Assembly: GCF_021044795.1 (NCBI RefSeq)
Contig: NZ_JAJNOP010000002.1
Reading direction: 5' to 3' (one strand)
DNA from: Acidaminococcus hominis
Lineage (GTDB): Bacteria; Bacillota; Negativicutes; Acidaminococcales; Acidaminococcaceae
DNA length: 64,000 bases
Part shown: positions 8,686 through 17,323 of the stretch, in pieces
How the letters are laid out: each line of letters starts with the position of its first letter
How positions within the stretch are numbered: position 1 is the first letter of the stretch
Notes under the pieces: generated by a model
Database searches by the model: none
What the model was told of the DNA's origin: nothing
What the model saw: the letters and a program-made list of their open reading frames with translations, nothing else
Translations under genes and position numbers: made by a program

Positions 8686-9133
8686 CTACACCTTGGCAAT
8701 TTCGGAAAACGGAACTTCCAGCAGGAAGCCCCGGATTCCGTTTGCAAGTCCCACGCAGCAAGTGTTATAGCCTGCAGTTCATGCCCCTGTTGCTTTGAGT
8801 CTCCTTTATTATTTCATCTAGTCGATTTATAACGCCGGGCCCCATTAGGTCGAAATGGACCGGCACCTCAAAAGACAAAGGCTGGGCTGCGCTTACATTC
8901 CAATTAGAAATAGGGACCCTATGGGCTGCCTGTCCGAAAGGATAAGGCAGCCCATTTTAGGTGCCGAAAGTATCAAGCCTGATTGCGGGGGAGAACCTGC
9001 GGTCAGGCTTTTTTGGGCTGTTTTGCTTGCGGCCATTCCTATAACGTTTAGGCAACTTGCAATTATCTATAGGAAACGGTATAGTAAAACGGATTAGCAC
9101 AAACAAACTCCCGGAATACAAGGAGCGTGACCT
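8686..9133. other. 448-base gap with degraded coding traces and hairpins
   Basis: No convincing gene is present. On the minus strand about 8690-8770 reads a short open segment ending GFLLEVPFSEIAKV and a stop, which looks like the end of a decayed gene, but upstream stops close it. A perfect-looking hairpin lies at 8923-8953 (GGGCTGCCT against AAGGCAGCCC), followed by a terminator at 8975-9014. The stretch just before the LysR gene (9040-9085) holds CTATAACG and CTATAGG words similar to the dyad upstream of nikA, so it may hold LysR sites. Confidence 0.45.
8975..9014 (+). terminator. rho-independent terminator
   Basis: AAGCCTGA at 8975-8982 pairs with TCAGGCTT at 9003-9010, with a G-rich/C-rich inner part, followed by a run of six T (9009-9014). 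Confidence 0.7.
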
Positions 9134-10036
9134 ATGGACATCAAACAACTGGAGATTTTTGTCACTGCCTGTGAGCGAGGCAGTTTATCCCAGGCTGCGG
9201 CCTGTATGTATACGACCCAGCCCAATGTAAGCAAGACCATACGTACTTTGGAGCATGAGCTGGGGAGAAACCTGCTGATTCGCAGCGGCAAAGGGGTGCA
9301 GCCTACGGTGTATGGCAAGACCGTGCTGGAATATGCCCGGCTGATTTTGAAAACCACGGCTACCATTGCTTCCCTGGCCATTCCTGATGAGCAGGAAAGC
9401 CTCAGGGTATCCACCTATCCCAGCAATATGGTGGCCCGGCTTTTGGTGGATTTCTACAAAACCTGGGGGGCGGACATTCATATTGAACACCACGAAGGAA
9501 CGGTGGAAGAAATTACGGAGCAGGTACAGCAGGGGATTTCCGAAGTGGGGATTGTCTATGTGGCCCAAAAGCAGGCAGCGGCCTTCCAGCATATTTTGTC
9601 CCACAAGAAGCTGGAATTTATCCCGCTGAGCGTAAAAAGCATCTGCGTCTATGTGGGGCCCAAGCATCCCTTGTACCAGGAAAACAGTGTGGATTTTGCG
9701 GACCTGCACAAGCTGAAGTTTATGCGGGGCGTGCGGGACTTTTTCTCCATGGAGCACCATTTGGAGCATGTGAGCATGGGGGTCATTGACCCTAAATTGC
9801 TGCAGAACGTGGTTTATACCAATAGTGACCATTTGCTGATTGATATGCTGCTGCACACCGATGTTTGCAGTCTGGGGCTTAATTTTATGCACGAGCCCTA
9901 TGAGCAGTATGCCATCAAGCCCCTTGCCATCGAGAACTGTGAGCCTTTTCTTCAGCTGGGGTATGTGCAGGACCCTGAGCGGCCCTTGTCTCCCCAAGCC
10001 CAGTGGCTGATCCAGGAATTGGCAAAGATTTTATAG
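9134..10036 (+). CDS. LysR-family transcriptional regulator
   Basis: The 300-residue protein opens with the LysR helix-turn-helix, MDIKQLEIFVTACERGSLSQ then AACMYTTQPNVSKTIRTLE, and continues with a periplasmic-binding-like effector domain. Such proteins bind a small molecule and act on neighbouring genes. It is codirectional with and 113 bases upstream of the nickel-type ABC operon, and the gap holds a dyad TATAACG-ATT-CGTTATA at 10039-10055. Control of that operon is therefore the likely job; the ligand is unknown. It starts at ATG 9134 after AAGGAGCG. Confidence 0.88.
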   Translation: MDIKQLEIFVTACERGSLSQAAACMYTTQPNVSKTIRTLEHELGRNLLIRSGKGVQPTVYGKTVLEYARLILKTTATIASLAIPDEQESLRVSTYPSNMVARLLVDFYKTWGADIHIEHHEGTVEEITEQVQQGISEVGIVYVAQKQAAAFQHILSHKKLEFIPLSVKSICVYVGPKHPLYQENSVDFADLHKLKFMRGVRDFFSMEHHLEHVSMGVIDPKLLQNVVYTNSDHLLIDMLLHTDVCSLGLNFMHEPYEQYAIKPLAIENCEPFLQLGYVQDPERPLSPQAQWLIQELAKIL

Positions 10037-10038
10037 GG

Positions 10039-10055
10039 TATAACGATTCGTTATA
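10039..10055. promoter_or_regulatory. perfect dyad upstream of nikA, candidate LysR operator
   Basis: TATAACG at 10039-10045 and CGTTATA at 10049-10055 form a perfect 7-base inverted repeat around ATT. A further half-site CTATAAA follows at 10061. Related words occur upstream of the LysR gene (around 9047-9080). The spacing and T-N11-A character suit a LysR-type regulator. Confidence 0.55.
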
Positions 10056-10149
10056 GATTTCTATAAAAAATTCGGGCCTAGTAAGTTTCGACTAACCAGT
10101 GTATTCTGACAAAGTATGATATGTACGCAACATTTGTCAGGAGGTCCTT

Positions 10150-11739
10150 ATGAAAAAACAAATTTTGGTGGCGCTGCTGGGCGGCGTCCTGCTGCTGACC
10201 GCATTTACGGGTTGTGGTGCCGATGGCGGGGCAGGCAAAACGGCAGGCGGAAAGAAAGATGAATTGGTGTACGTCAATTACCGGGATATCCGGAACCTGA
10301 ATCCCCATTTGTACGCTGGGGAGATGTACGCCCAGTCCATGCTGTACGATACCCTGGTGACCAATACGGAAAAGGGGTATGTGGGCTGTCTGGCGGAAAG
10401 CTGGACCATCAGTCCGGACGGGCGGACCTACACCTTTAAGATTCGTCCGGGGGTTACCTTCTCCGATGGAACGCCCTGTGATGCCAACGCCATTTTGGCC
10501 AACTTTAATGCTATTTTGGAAAACCGGGAACGGCATACCTGGCTGGAAATGATGAATTTGCTCACCAGTGTTTCTGCTCCGGACAAGGATACCTTTGTTA
10601 TTGAAATGAGCGAGCCCTATTATCCCATGCTGACGGAATTGGCCTGCATCCGGCCCTTTGCCATGATTTCCCCCAAAAGCATGAAAAACGGCAGCACCAA
10701 GGATGGGGTAACCAGTTATATTGGGACGGGGCCCTATGTACTGAAAGACTTTGTCACTGACGAATACGCTGTATTTGAACGGAACGAAAAATACTGGGGT
10801 AAGAAGCCGGCCCTGAAGAAAATTACTGTAAAGGTCATTCCGGATAACCAAACCCGGATCATGGCGCTGGAAAATGGGGAAATTGACCTGATTTTTGGCA
10901 AGAATATGTTGGATGCAGATGCCATCAGCCAGTATGTGAAAAGCGATAAATTTACCACCCAGCTGTCCAATCCCACCTCTACCCGGCACATTGTCTTCAA
11001 TACCACCCATGAAATCTTAGGGGAAAGTGCGGTTCGGAAAGCCCTTCAGCACGCCACCAACCGGAAGGCCATTTCAGAGGGTATTTTTTACGGACTGGAA
11101 CCGGCGGCGGATACCTTGTATTCCCCTACCGTTCCTTACTGCAATGTGGGGCTGGAGCCCTATGCCTATAATACCGCAGCGGCGGGCCAGCTGCTGGACC
11201 AGGCTGGCTGGGTTATGGCCAGCGATGGGCTGCGGGCCAAGGACGGCCAGAAACTGGAACTGGATCTGCTCTACAACAGTGACAGTGTAACGGAGAAAAC
11301 CATTGCCGAGTATCTCCAAAGTGAGTATCGGAAACTGGGCATTGCTCTTAATATCCATGGGGAGGAAGAACAGTCCTACCGGGATAATATGAAGGCCGGG
11401 AATTTCGATATGGTCTTTAATATCTGCTGGGGCATGCCCTATGATCCCCAGTCTTCTCTGGCGGCCATGCGGGCTCCGGTGTACGGGGACTTTGCAACCC
11501 AGCAGGGGCTGGCAGATAAGGCAGAGATTGACCAGGCCATTACGGATATTCTCACGTCCACCGATGAAGCCAAGCGGCAGGAATTGTACAAGTTTGTGCT
11601 GACCCGGCTGCACGAGGACGCGGTCTACCTGCCGCTGACCTATGAAACCAACAAGGCGCTCTATACGTCCAAATTGAAGGGTGTCCACTTTGGCATCGAC
11701 CAATACGACGTAGATTTTGCCAGTATGTATTTTGAGTAA
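10150..11739 (+). CDS. nikA: nickel-type ABC transporter substrate-binding lipoprotein (NikA-like)
   Basis: This 529-residue protein has a lipoprotein signal ending in a LTAFTGC lipobox (Cys about residue 24). It matches E. coli NikA block by block: NLNPHLYAGEMYAQSMLYD, NRERHTWLEM, YYPMLTELACIRPF, YWGKKPALKKITVKVIPD and ADTLYSPTVPY. NikA-like proteins capture Ni2+, often as a chelate with histidine or an opine-type metallophore, and hand it to the NikBC permease. The gene heads the operon, after an AGGAGG site. A short hairpin follows it, as is common after binding-protein genes. Other dipeptide or opine ligands remain possible. Confidence 0.8.
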   Translation: MKKQILVALLGGVLLLTAFTGCGADGGAGKTAGGKKDELVYVNYRDIRNLNPHLYAGEMYAQSMLYDTLVTNTEKGYVGCLAESWTISPDGRTYTFKIRPGVTFSDGTPCDANAILANFNAILENRERHTWLEMMNLLTSVSAPDKDTFVIEMSEPYYPMLTELACIRPFAMISPKSMKNGSTKDGVTSYIGTGPYVLKDFVTDEYAVFERNEKYWGKKPALKKITVKVIPDNQTRIMALENGEIDLIFGKNMLDADAISQYVKSDKFTTQLSNPTSTRHIVFNTTHEILGESAVRKALQHATNRKAISEGIFYGLEPAADTLYSPTVPYCNVGLEPYAYNTAAAGQLLDQAGWVMASDGLRAKDGQKLELDLLYNSDSVTEKTIAEYLQSEYRKLGIALNIHGEEEQSYRDNMKAGNFDMVFNICWGMPYDPQSSLAAMRAPVYGDFATQQGLADKAEIDQAITDILTSTDEAKRQELYKFVLTRLHEDAVYLPLTYETNKALYTSKLKGVHFGIDQYDVDFASMYFE

Positions 11740-11747
11740 TCCAGGGG

Positions 11748-11773
11748 GCCGCTTCGCAAGGAGCGGCTTTCTT
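11748..11773 (+). terminator. weak intra-operon hairpin after nikA
   Basis: GCCGCT (11748-11753) pairs with AGCGGC (11762-11767), followed by TTTCTT. A partial terminator or mRNA-stabilising hairpin here would leave more transcript for the binding protein than for the downstream permease genes. Confidence 0.5.
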
Positions 11774-11805
11774 GCTGTAAGGAGAGAAAGAGAAGTGAAA
11801 ATACC

Positions 11806-12744
11806 ATGAAACGTTACGTAATCCACAGGCTGCTGATGGCCATTCCGCTGCTTTTGGCCATTTCTTTTGTCTGTTTCGTATTTATCAACCTGATCCCCTC
11901 CAATCCGGCGGAGGTGGTGCTGCGCATCCAGCAGACCCCCATCATTACCCCTGAGGCCATTGCCAAGGCAGAAGCCGAACTGGGCCTGAACAAACCCTTT
12001 TTGGTGCGTTATACCGACTGGGTACTGGGCTGCCTGCAAGGGGACTTTGGCGTCAGCTATGTAAACCCGGCCCGGACGGTGGCTGGGGAACTGGCCCGCT
12101 GCCTGCCGGCCACCCTCCAATTGGCGGCGGCGTCTTTTGTGATTGTACTGGTGCTGAGCATTCCCATTGGGTTCCTGTGTGCGGTGTACAAGGATGGCTG
12201 GTTCGACCGGGGCATGCGGGCCCTGGTCTTTATCTCCACTGCCATGCCCGCCTATTGGGTGGGGCTGCTGCTGATGTGGGGCGTCAGCGTCAAGCTGCGG
12301 CTGCTGCCTACTAATGGGAATGGTACCTGGCAGCATTTGGTTCTGCCGGCCTTTACGGTAGCCCTGAGCTATATTTCCACCTACATCCGGCTGATTCGCA
12401 ACAATATGCTGGAAAATATGAAGCGGGACTACGTACTCTATGCCCAGGTTCGGGGATTGCCCCAGCGGGCCATTTTGGTGAAGCATATCCTGAAAAATTC
12501 CATGCATACCTGCATTGTGGCCATGGGAATGAGCATTCCCCAGATGATTGCCGGAACCATTGTGGTGGAAAATGTGTTTTCCTGGCCGGGGCTGGGTACG
12601 TTGTGCATCAGCTCCATCTTTAACCGGGATTTGCCGGTAATTCAAACCTATGTGCTGTTTATTGGAATTTTATTTGTGGTCTTTAATCTGGTATTCGACG
12701 TGCTGCAAACGGTATCGGATCCCAGACTCAGAAGGGAGGTCTAA
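11806..12744 (+). CDS. nikB: ABC permease, NikB/DppB-like
   Basis: The 312-residue protein begins MKRYVIHRLLMAIPLLLAIS, the typical first membrane segment of the DppB/NikB permeases, and carries the ATPase-coupling EAA-type loop around YVLYAQVRGLPQRAILVKHI. About six membrane helices are visible. With NikC it forms the inner-membrane channel for the substrate delivered by NikA. It lies 66 bases after nikA with the small hairpin in between, and two bases before nikC. Confidence 0.82.
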   Translation: MKRYVIHRLLMAIPLLLAISFVCFVFINLIPSNPAEVVLRIQQTPIITPEAIAKAEAELGLNKPFLVRYTDWVLGCLQGDFGVSYVNPARTVAGELARCLPATLQLAAASFVIVLVLSIPIGFLCAVYKDGWFDRGMRALVFISTAMPAYWVGLLLMWGVSVKLRLLPTNGNGTWQHLVLPAFTVALSYISTYIRLIRNNMLENMKRDYVLYAQVRGLPQRAILVKHILKNSMHTCIVAMGMSIPQMIAGTIVVENVFSWPGLGTLCISSIFNRDLPVIQTYVLFIGILFVVFNLVFDVLQTVSDPRLRREV

Positions 12745-12746
12745 CC

Positions 12747-13571
12747 ATGGGAAAACGGTTTTGGAACAATCGGGCAGCGGTGCTGACCGTGGCTTTTGTA
12801 CTGCTTATTGCCCTGATTGGCTTATTGGCTCCGGTTTTGGCGCCCCATGACCCCTATGTCACCAATATCCTACAAAAGTTTCGGCCCTATAGCCTGACCT
12901 ATCCGCTGGGTACCGATCATTTGGGCCGCTGCGTCCTCTCCCGGCTGATTTACGGCATTCGGCCCACCCTGGGCCTGGCCCTTTTGACCATGCTGGGAAC
13001 CATCAGCTTGGGAGCTGTGCTGGGCATTATGGCCGGTTATTTCCGGGGTGTGGTGGAAGAGGTCATTATGCGGGTGGTGGACGTGATGCTGTCCTTTCCC
13101 AGCCAGATTATGGTTTTTGCAGTGGTCGGGCTTTTGGGTATTAACGTCCAGAATGTGATTATTGCCAATATCTTCATCAAATGGGCCTGGTATGCCCGGA
13201 TGATCCGCACTGGGGTTATGCAGTATCGGGATATGAATTTTGTGCAGTTTTCCCGCTGTGTGGGTATGCCGGAGCGTTTTATCCTTTTCCGCCACCTGCT
13301 GCCCTCCATTACTTCCGACCTGGCGGTGCTGGCTTCCTTGGACGTGGGCTGGGCGATTATCAATATTTCCACCCTGTCCTTTTTAGGGCTGGGAGTGCAG
13401 GCACCGGTTCCTGAATGGGGTGCCATGCTCAATGAGGCCAAAGATGTATTGACTCGGAATCCCATCCAGATGCTGGCGCCGGGCGTTGCCCTGGTTTCCT
13501 TGGTATGCTGTTTCAATCTCATGGGAGATGCCCTGCGGGATGTGCTGGATCCAAAGGAGGTGGAATCATGA
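12747..13571 (+). CDS. nikC: ABC permease, NikC/DppC-like
   Basis: This 274-residue protein has the DppC/NikC layout: an N-terminal membrane segment, the HDPYVTNILQKFRPYS stretch, then YPLGTDHLGRCVLSRLIYG, a block nearly invariant in this family, and an EAA-like loop near FVQFSRCVGMPERFILFRHL. It is the second half of the permease. It follows nikB after two bases, and its stop overlaps the nikD start as ATGA at 13568-13571, so expression is coupled. Confidence 0.85.
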   Translation: MGKRFWNNRAAVLTVAFVLLIALIGLLAPVLAPHDPYVTNILQKFRPYSLTYPLGTDHLGRCVLSRLIYGIRPTLGLALLTMLGTISLGAVLGIMAGYFRGVVEEVIMRVVDVMLSFPSQIMVFAVVGLLGINVQNVIIANIFIKWAWYARMIRTGVMQYRDMNFVQFSRCVGMPERFILFRHLLPSITSDLAVLASLDVGWAIINISTLSFLGLGVQAPVPEWGAMLNEAKDVLTRNPIQMLAPGVALVSLVCCFNLMGDALRDVLDPKEVES

Positions 13572-14407
13572 AACCCCTATTTCAGGTGGAAAACCTGGAG
13601 GTGCAGCTAAAAGGCCGGAAGGGGCTGCTGGTTCCCTTGGTAAGAAACGTTTCCTTTTCTGTGGCGCCTGGGGAATGCCTGGGCATTCTGGGGGAATCCG
13701 GCAGCGGCAAGTCCCTGACCCTGAAAGCGGCCATGGGCCTTTTGGACAGCAGCTTTCAGGTAACGGGCAGCGTCCAGTTTCAGGGGCAAGAGCTGCTTAC
13801 CAAGTCCAGTGAAGAGCTGCGCCGTCTGCGGGGCGGCAAGGTGGGGATTATTTTGCAAAACCCCATGACCTGTTTTGACCCGCTGTACAGGATTGGCAGC
13901 CAGCTGGCTGAAACCTTTGCGGCCCACGGAAACTGGAGAAAGGGAGAGATTCGGGAGCGCTCCCTGACAGTATTGGAAAAAATGCGCATCCACCAGCCGG
14001 AAGAAGTGCTGGAAAAATATCTCCACCAACTGTCCGGAGGAATGCTGCAGCGGATTATGATCGGCATTGCAGCGGCCCTGGAGCCGGCGCTTCTGATTGC
14101 CGACGAGCCCACTACCGCCATTGATGCCATAACCCAGGTGGAAATTTTGGCTGAGCTGCTGAAAATCAAGGAGGAGAAGGGAACGGCCCTGGTCTTTGTT
14201 TCCCATGACCTGAACGCCATTTCCCGGGTAGCAGACCGGCTGGTGGTGCTCAGCCAGGGCCAGGTGGTGGACCGGGGCAGTTTCTATCAGATTCTTCACC
14301 ACGCCAAAGATCCCTACACGCGGCTTTTGGTGGGAAAAAGGGCAGAGGTTATGGAACGGTACCAAAGGGTGCTGCAGGGTAAAGGAAAGGAGCAGGGATA
14401 TGCTTGA
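13568..14407 (+). CDS. nikD: ABC transporter ATP-binding subunit, NikD/DppD-like
   Basis: The 279-residue ATPase has Walker A GESGSGKS, the signature LSGGMLQR, Walker B ALLIADEPTTAID and the switch histidine in FVSHDLN. Frames extend further upstream, but ATG 13568 overlaps the nikC stop, follows GGAGG and gives the normal family N-terminus MKPLFQVENLEV. With NikE it powers uptake. The C-terminal part is slightly shorter than in DppD. Confidence 0.85.
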   Translation: MKPLFQVENLEVQLKGRKGLLVPLVRNVSFSVAPGECLGILGESGSGKSLTLKAAMGLLDSSFQVTGSVQFQGQELLTKSSEELRRLRGGKVGIILQNPMTCFDPLYRIGSQLAETFAAHGNWRKGEIRERSLTVLEKMRIHQPEEVLEKYLHQLSGGMLQRIMIGIAAALEPALLIADEPTTAIDAITQVEILAELLKIKEEKGTALVFVSHDLNAISRVADRLVVLSQGQVVDRGSFYQILHHAKDPYTRLLVGKRAEVMERYQRVLQGKGKEQGYA

Positions 14408-15203
14408 GCTAAAAAATATATCCGTAAGTTTTCGCCGGGAACGGCAAAATACGCTGTTTGGGCATAGCCGGCAGCAGGTGTTGTTTGATGTGTCCCTAAA
14501 GGTGCAGAAAGGAACCTGCCTGGGGATTTTGGGCGAATCCGGAAGCGGGAAATCCACCCTGGGACGGGTGCTCTGCGGCCTTTTGCAGCCGGATCAGGGA
14601 AAAGTACTGTGGGACGATTTGTCGGTCTACGAATCCCGGGCAGGGAGGAAAAATTTGCAGAATAAGCTGAGCATAGTGTTCCAGGATTATACCACCTCGG
14701 CCAATCCGCGCTTTCGGGTAAAAGATATTATCGGGGAAGGTTTGAGGGTCCGGGAGCGCCGGGAAGGCCATAAGGTCGCGCGGGAGGAGGAAACGGCCAA
14801 GCTGCTGGAGCTGGCCGGGCTGCCCGCCGCCCTGGCGGACCGGTTCCCCCATGAGCTTTCTGGGGGACAGCTGCAGCGAGTGTGCATTGCCCGGGCTGTG
14901 GCCTGCCAGCCGGAAGTGATTCTCTTTGATGAGGCCATTTCTTCCCTGGATGCCCATACCCAGGTGCAGATAATGGACCTGCTGCAGAAATTGAAACGGA
15001 AACTGGGCCTGACCTATGTGTTTATTACCCATGATTTGACGTCCGTTACCTATCTGTGCGATGAGGTCCTCTTTCTGTACCGGGGCCGGGTAACGGAATA
15101 TCTGTCGGTGGAACAACTGGGCAGTACCCGGGACCCCTATGCCAGGAAGTTGCTGGAAGCCATTATTCCGTTGGAAGACCGGGCTGCGGAGGAGGCCGTA
15201 TGA
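14400..15203 (+). CDS. nikE: ABC transporter ATP-binding subunit, NikE/DppF-like
   Basis: The 267-residue ATPase shows Walker A GESGSGKST, signature LSGGQLQR, Walker B VILFDEAISSLD and the VFITHDL switch. It overlaps nikD by eight bases and is itself overlapped by the M14 gene (ATGA at 15200-15203). Five transporter genes plus the peptidase-like gene thus form one transcription unit. Confidence 0.85.
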   Translation: MLELKNISVSFRRERQNTLFGHSRQQVLFDVSLKVQKGTCLGILGESGSGKSTLGRVLCGLLQPDQGKVLWDDLSVYESRAGRKNLQNKLSIVFQDYTTSANPRFRVKDIIGEGLRVRERREGHKVAREEETAKLLELAGLPAALADRFPHELSGGQLQRVCIARAVACQPEVILFDEAISSLDAHTQVQIMDLLQKLKRKLGLTYVFITHDLTSVTYLCDEVLFLYRGRVTEYLSVEQLGSTRDPYARKLLEAIIPLEDRAAEEAV

Positions 15204-16129
15204 TTTTTTGCGGAACCCAACTTTTGCCCGGAGAGCAGAAACCAGCGGCGGTTCCGGTACCGGGAGCTGCGCCGTTAACCGCTTTTTGCTTTTGTGGGAA
15301 AAAGCCAGGAAAAACCCTTGTGGTAACAGCCGGAGTTCACGGCTGCGAGTATGTGGGCATCCAGGCCCTGCGCAGGCTGGCCCAGGAGCTGGACCCGGAA
15401 ACCCTGTCCGGCAGTGTTGTTTTGCTGCCGCTGGCGAATCCCAGTGCCTTTTATGCAGGCAGCAAGCAGGTGGTGCCGGAGGACGGCCTCAACCTGAACA
15501 GGGCCTTTCCGGGAAATCCGGAGGGCTCCCTTTCAGCCCGGCTGGCCTGGGCCCTGGAGGCCGCTTTGTATCCGGCAGCCGACTTCCTTTTGGATTTGCA
15601 CGGAGGAGACTGGAACGAAGCACTGGAACCCCTGGTGTTTGTTCCGGCCGGAGGAACGCCAGCTGTAAATCAGGCGGCAGAAAAAGCCGCCCAGGTGTTG
15701 GCGGTCCCGTACCAAGTACCCTCCCAGGCCCGGAATGGGCTGTACAGATGGGCCGTGCAGCAAAATATCCCTTCCCTGCTTTTGGAACGGGGCGGCAGGG
15801 GAGCCTGGTCGGAAGGGGAGGTGCAGGACGCCTGCCGGGACGTACGGGCACTGCTGCAGCACCTGGCTATTTTACCTGGCAGGGTACAGCCCCAGATTCA
15901 GCGAAAATTGTGCAGGGCCTCCTATGTGGAAGCAGAGGCTCCAGGCTTTTGGCAGCCGGTAAAAAGCCCGGGCGCAACCATCTCCCAGGGAGAACTGTTG
16001 GGAAAGCTGGAAACCCTGACCGGCAGCCTCCTCCAGGAAGTGCGGGCCCAGTATGACGGGGTGATTTTGTACCAAACTGTTGCCTTAGGCGTACGCAAAG
16101 GAGAGTCCCTGCTTGCCTACGGCCAATAA
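15200..16129 (+). CDS. M14-family zinc amidohydrolase (succinylglutamate desuccinylase/aspartoacylase type)
   Basis: The 309-residue protein has the zinc motif GVHGCEYVG (HxxE), a downstream LDLHGGDW histidine and a LLERGG glutamate, the arrangement of AstE/AspA-like enzymes that split an acyl-amino-acid amide bond. PLANPSAFYAGSK and LNLNRAFPG are also family-typical. It is the last gene of the nik-type operon, coupled by ATGA to nikE. That position suggests it works on what the transporter brings in, for example releasing an amino acid or metal from a chelator, but the true substrate cannot be read from sequence. A strong terminator follows. Confidence 0.75.
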   Translation: MIFCGTQLLPGEQKPAAVPVPGAAPLTAFCFCGKKPGKTLVVTAGVHGCEYVGIQALRRLAQELDPETLSGSVVLLPLANPSAFYAGSKQVVPEDGLNLNRAFPGNPEGSLSARLAWALEAALYPAADFLLDLHGGDWNEALEPLVFVPAGGTPAVNQAAEKAAQVLAVPYQVPSQARNGLYRWAVQQNIPSLLLERGGRGAWSEGEVQDACRDVRALLQHLAILPGRVQPQIQRKLCRASYVEAEAPGFWQPVKSPGATISQGELLGKLETLTGSLLQEVRAQYDGVILYQTVALGVRKGESLLAYGQ

Positions 16130-16163
16130 CGCAAACCGCAGCTATTTTGTGCTTCAGAAACCA

Positions 16164-16204
16164 AAAAGACTTGCCGGCCCCCAAAGCGGGGCGGCAAGTC
16201 TTTT
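16164..16204. terminator. bidirectional terminator between the M14 gene and the facing lysR
   Basis: GACTTGCC at 16168-16175 pairs with GGCAAGTC at 16193-16200, with inner CCCC/GGGG pairing, an A-run before and TTTT after. It serves both converging genes. Confidence 0.85.
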
Positions 16205-16222
16205 CTCATTTTGCAGACAGTT

Positions 16223-17173
16223 TTATTTGCCCAGAAGGTTCCGGCTCCAAACGTAATCGATAAGTTTTCGGCCAAGGGTACTGGTGCCTTGGGACAGGTA
16301 GGACAGATAGATGGTCCTAAGGGCAGCCGGGTCCTCCAGCTGGTAGAATACCACGGAGTCCGTGGGTGTTACGTATTCCGGGATGGTGGAGCGGAGGAAG
16401 GTAATGCCCTGGCCTTCGCAGACCAGGTAGTAGGCAGTCATCATCTGGGCCAGGTACATGGATACCTTTGGGTTAAAACCGGCGTTCCGGCACAGGGTCA
16501 CGCTGCGGGTATGGATGTCATGGCCGGATTTCAGCATCAGAAAGCTTTCGTTCTGAAAAGCCCGGAGGGGGACCGGAGGCCTTTTTACCTGGGGCTTTTC
16601 CCGCTGGAGAAAGTCCGTAAAGGAATAGGCGTAAGGCCGCAGCTCCTGGTTCAGGGGATTCTGGGCAGGGACTGCCAGGACGATTTCTTCCGTGGCCCAG
16701 GATTGGGTGGTGATTTGGGGATCGGCCGGATCCTCTGCCTCCAGGAAAAAGTCCAGTTTCCCGTCTAACAGCCGTTTGGCCAGGTTGGCAGTGGTTCCTT
16801 CTGTAAAGGACAGCACTGCCTGGGGATATTGGGCCTGAAATTCGGCCAGCAGGCTGGGGAGCACATAGGTACAGAAAAACATGGAGCTGCCAATGTGCAG
16901 CCGCAGGTTCTGCCCCTCCCGCAGCTCCTTGAAATGCTGGGCCATTTCTTTTTCAAGGGCCATAATTTGTTCGATATGACGGATATAATACCGGCCTTCT
17001 TCCGTCAGGGAAATGGGATTGGTACTCCGGTTGAAGATGGGAAAGCCAATTTCCTGCTCCACCTTTTTGACGGTGGCGCTAAGCCAGGGCTGGGAAACAA
17101 ATAGTTTCTTGGCGGCATTGGAAAAACTTTTTTCCTGGTACACGGCGTGTACATATTCTTTATAATCGGCCAT
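16223..17173 (-). CDS. LysR-family transcriptional regulator
   Basis: The 316-residue protein starts MADYKEYVHAVYQEKSFSNA and continues through a helix-turn-helix (KKLFVSQPWLSATVKKVEQ) to a standard LysR effector domain with SLTEEGRYYI. It is divergent from the aminotransferase-FAH-SDR set across a 150-base gap, which is the normal position for a LysR regulator of that set. The start at 17173 follows AAGGGGGAC. The helix-turn-helix is shifted from the most common LysR consensus, but the length and domain order are ordinary. Confidence 0.85.
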   Translation of the reverse strand: MADYKEYVHAVYQEKSFSNAAKKLFVSQPWLSATVKKVEQEIGFPIFNRSTNPISLTEEGRYYIRHIEQIMALEKEMAQHFKELREGQNLRLHIGSSMFFCTYVLPSLLAEFQAQYPQAVLSFTEGTTANLAKRLLDGKLDFFLEAEDPADPQITTQSWATEEIVLAVPAQNPLNQELRPYAYSFTDFLQREKPQVKRPPVPLRAFQNESFLMLKSGHDIHTRSVTLCRNAGFNPKVSMYLAQMMTAYYLVCEGQGITFLRSTIPEYVTPTDSVVFYQLEDPAALRTIYLSYLSQGTSTLGRKLIDYVWSRNLLGK

Positions 17174-17323
17174 TTTTGTCCCCCTTATACAAATTTACCT
17201 ATAGGCTGATATACATTTACGTATTTCACAAAACCCTGTCATCAATTTTATAATCATACCATCAAACCAAAACCGGCGCAATTGTGAGCTGTCCGAATCT
17301 GGTGTTTGAGTGGAGGAATCAAG

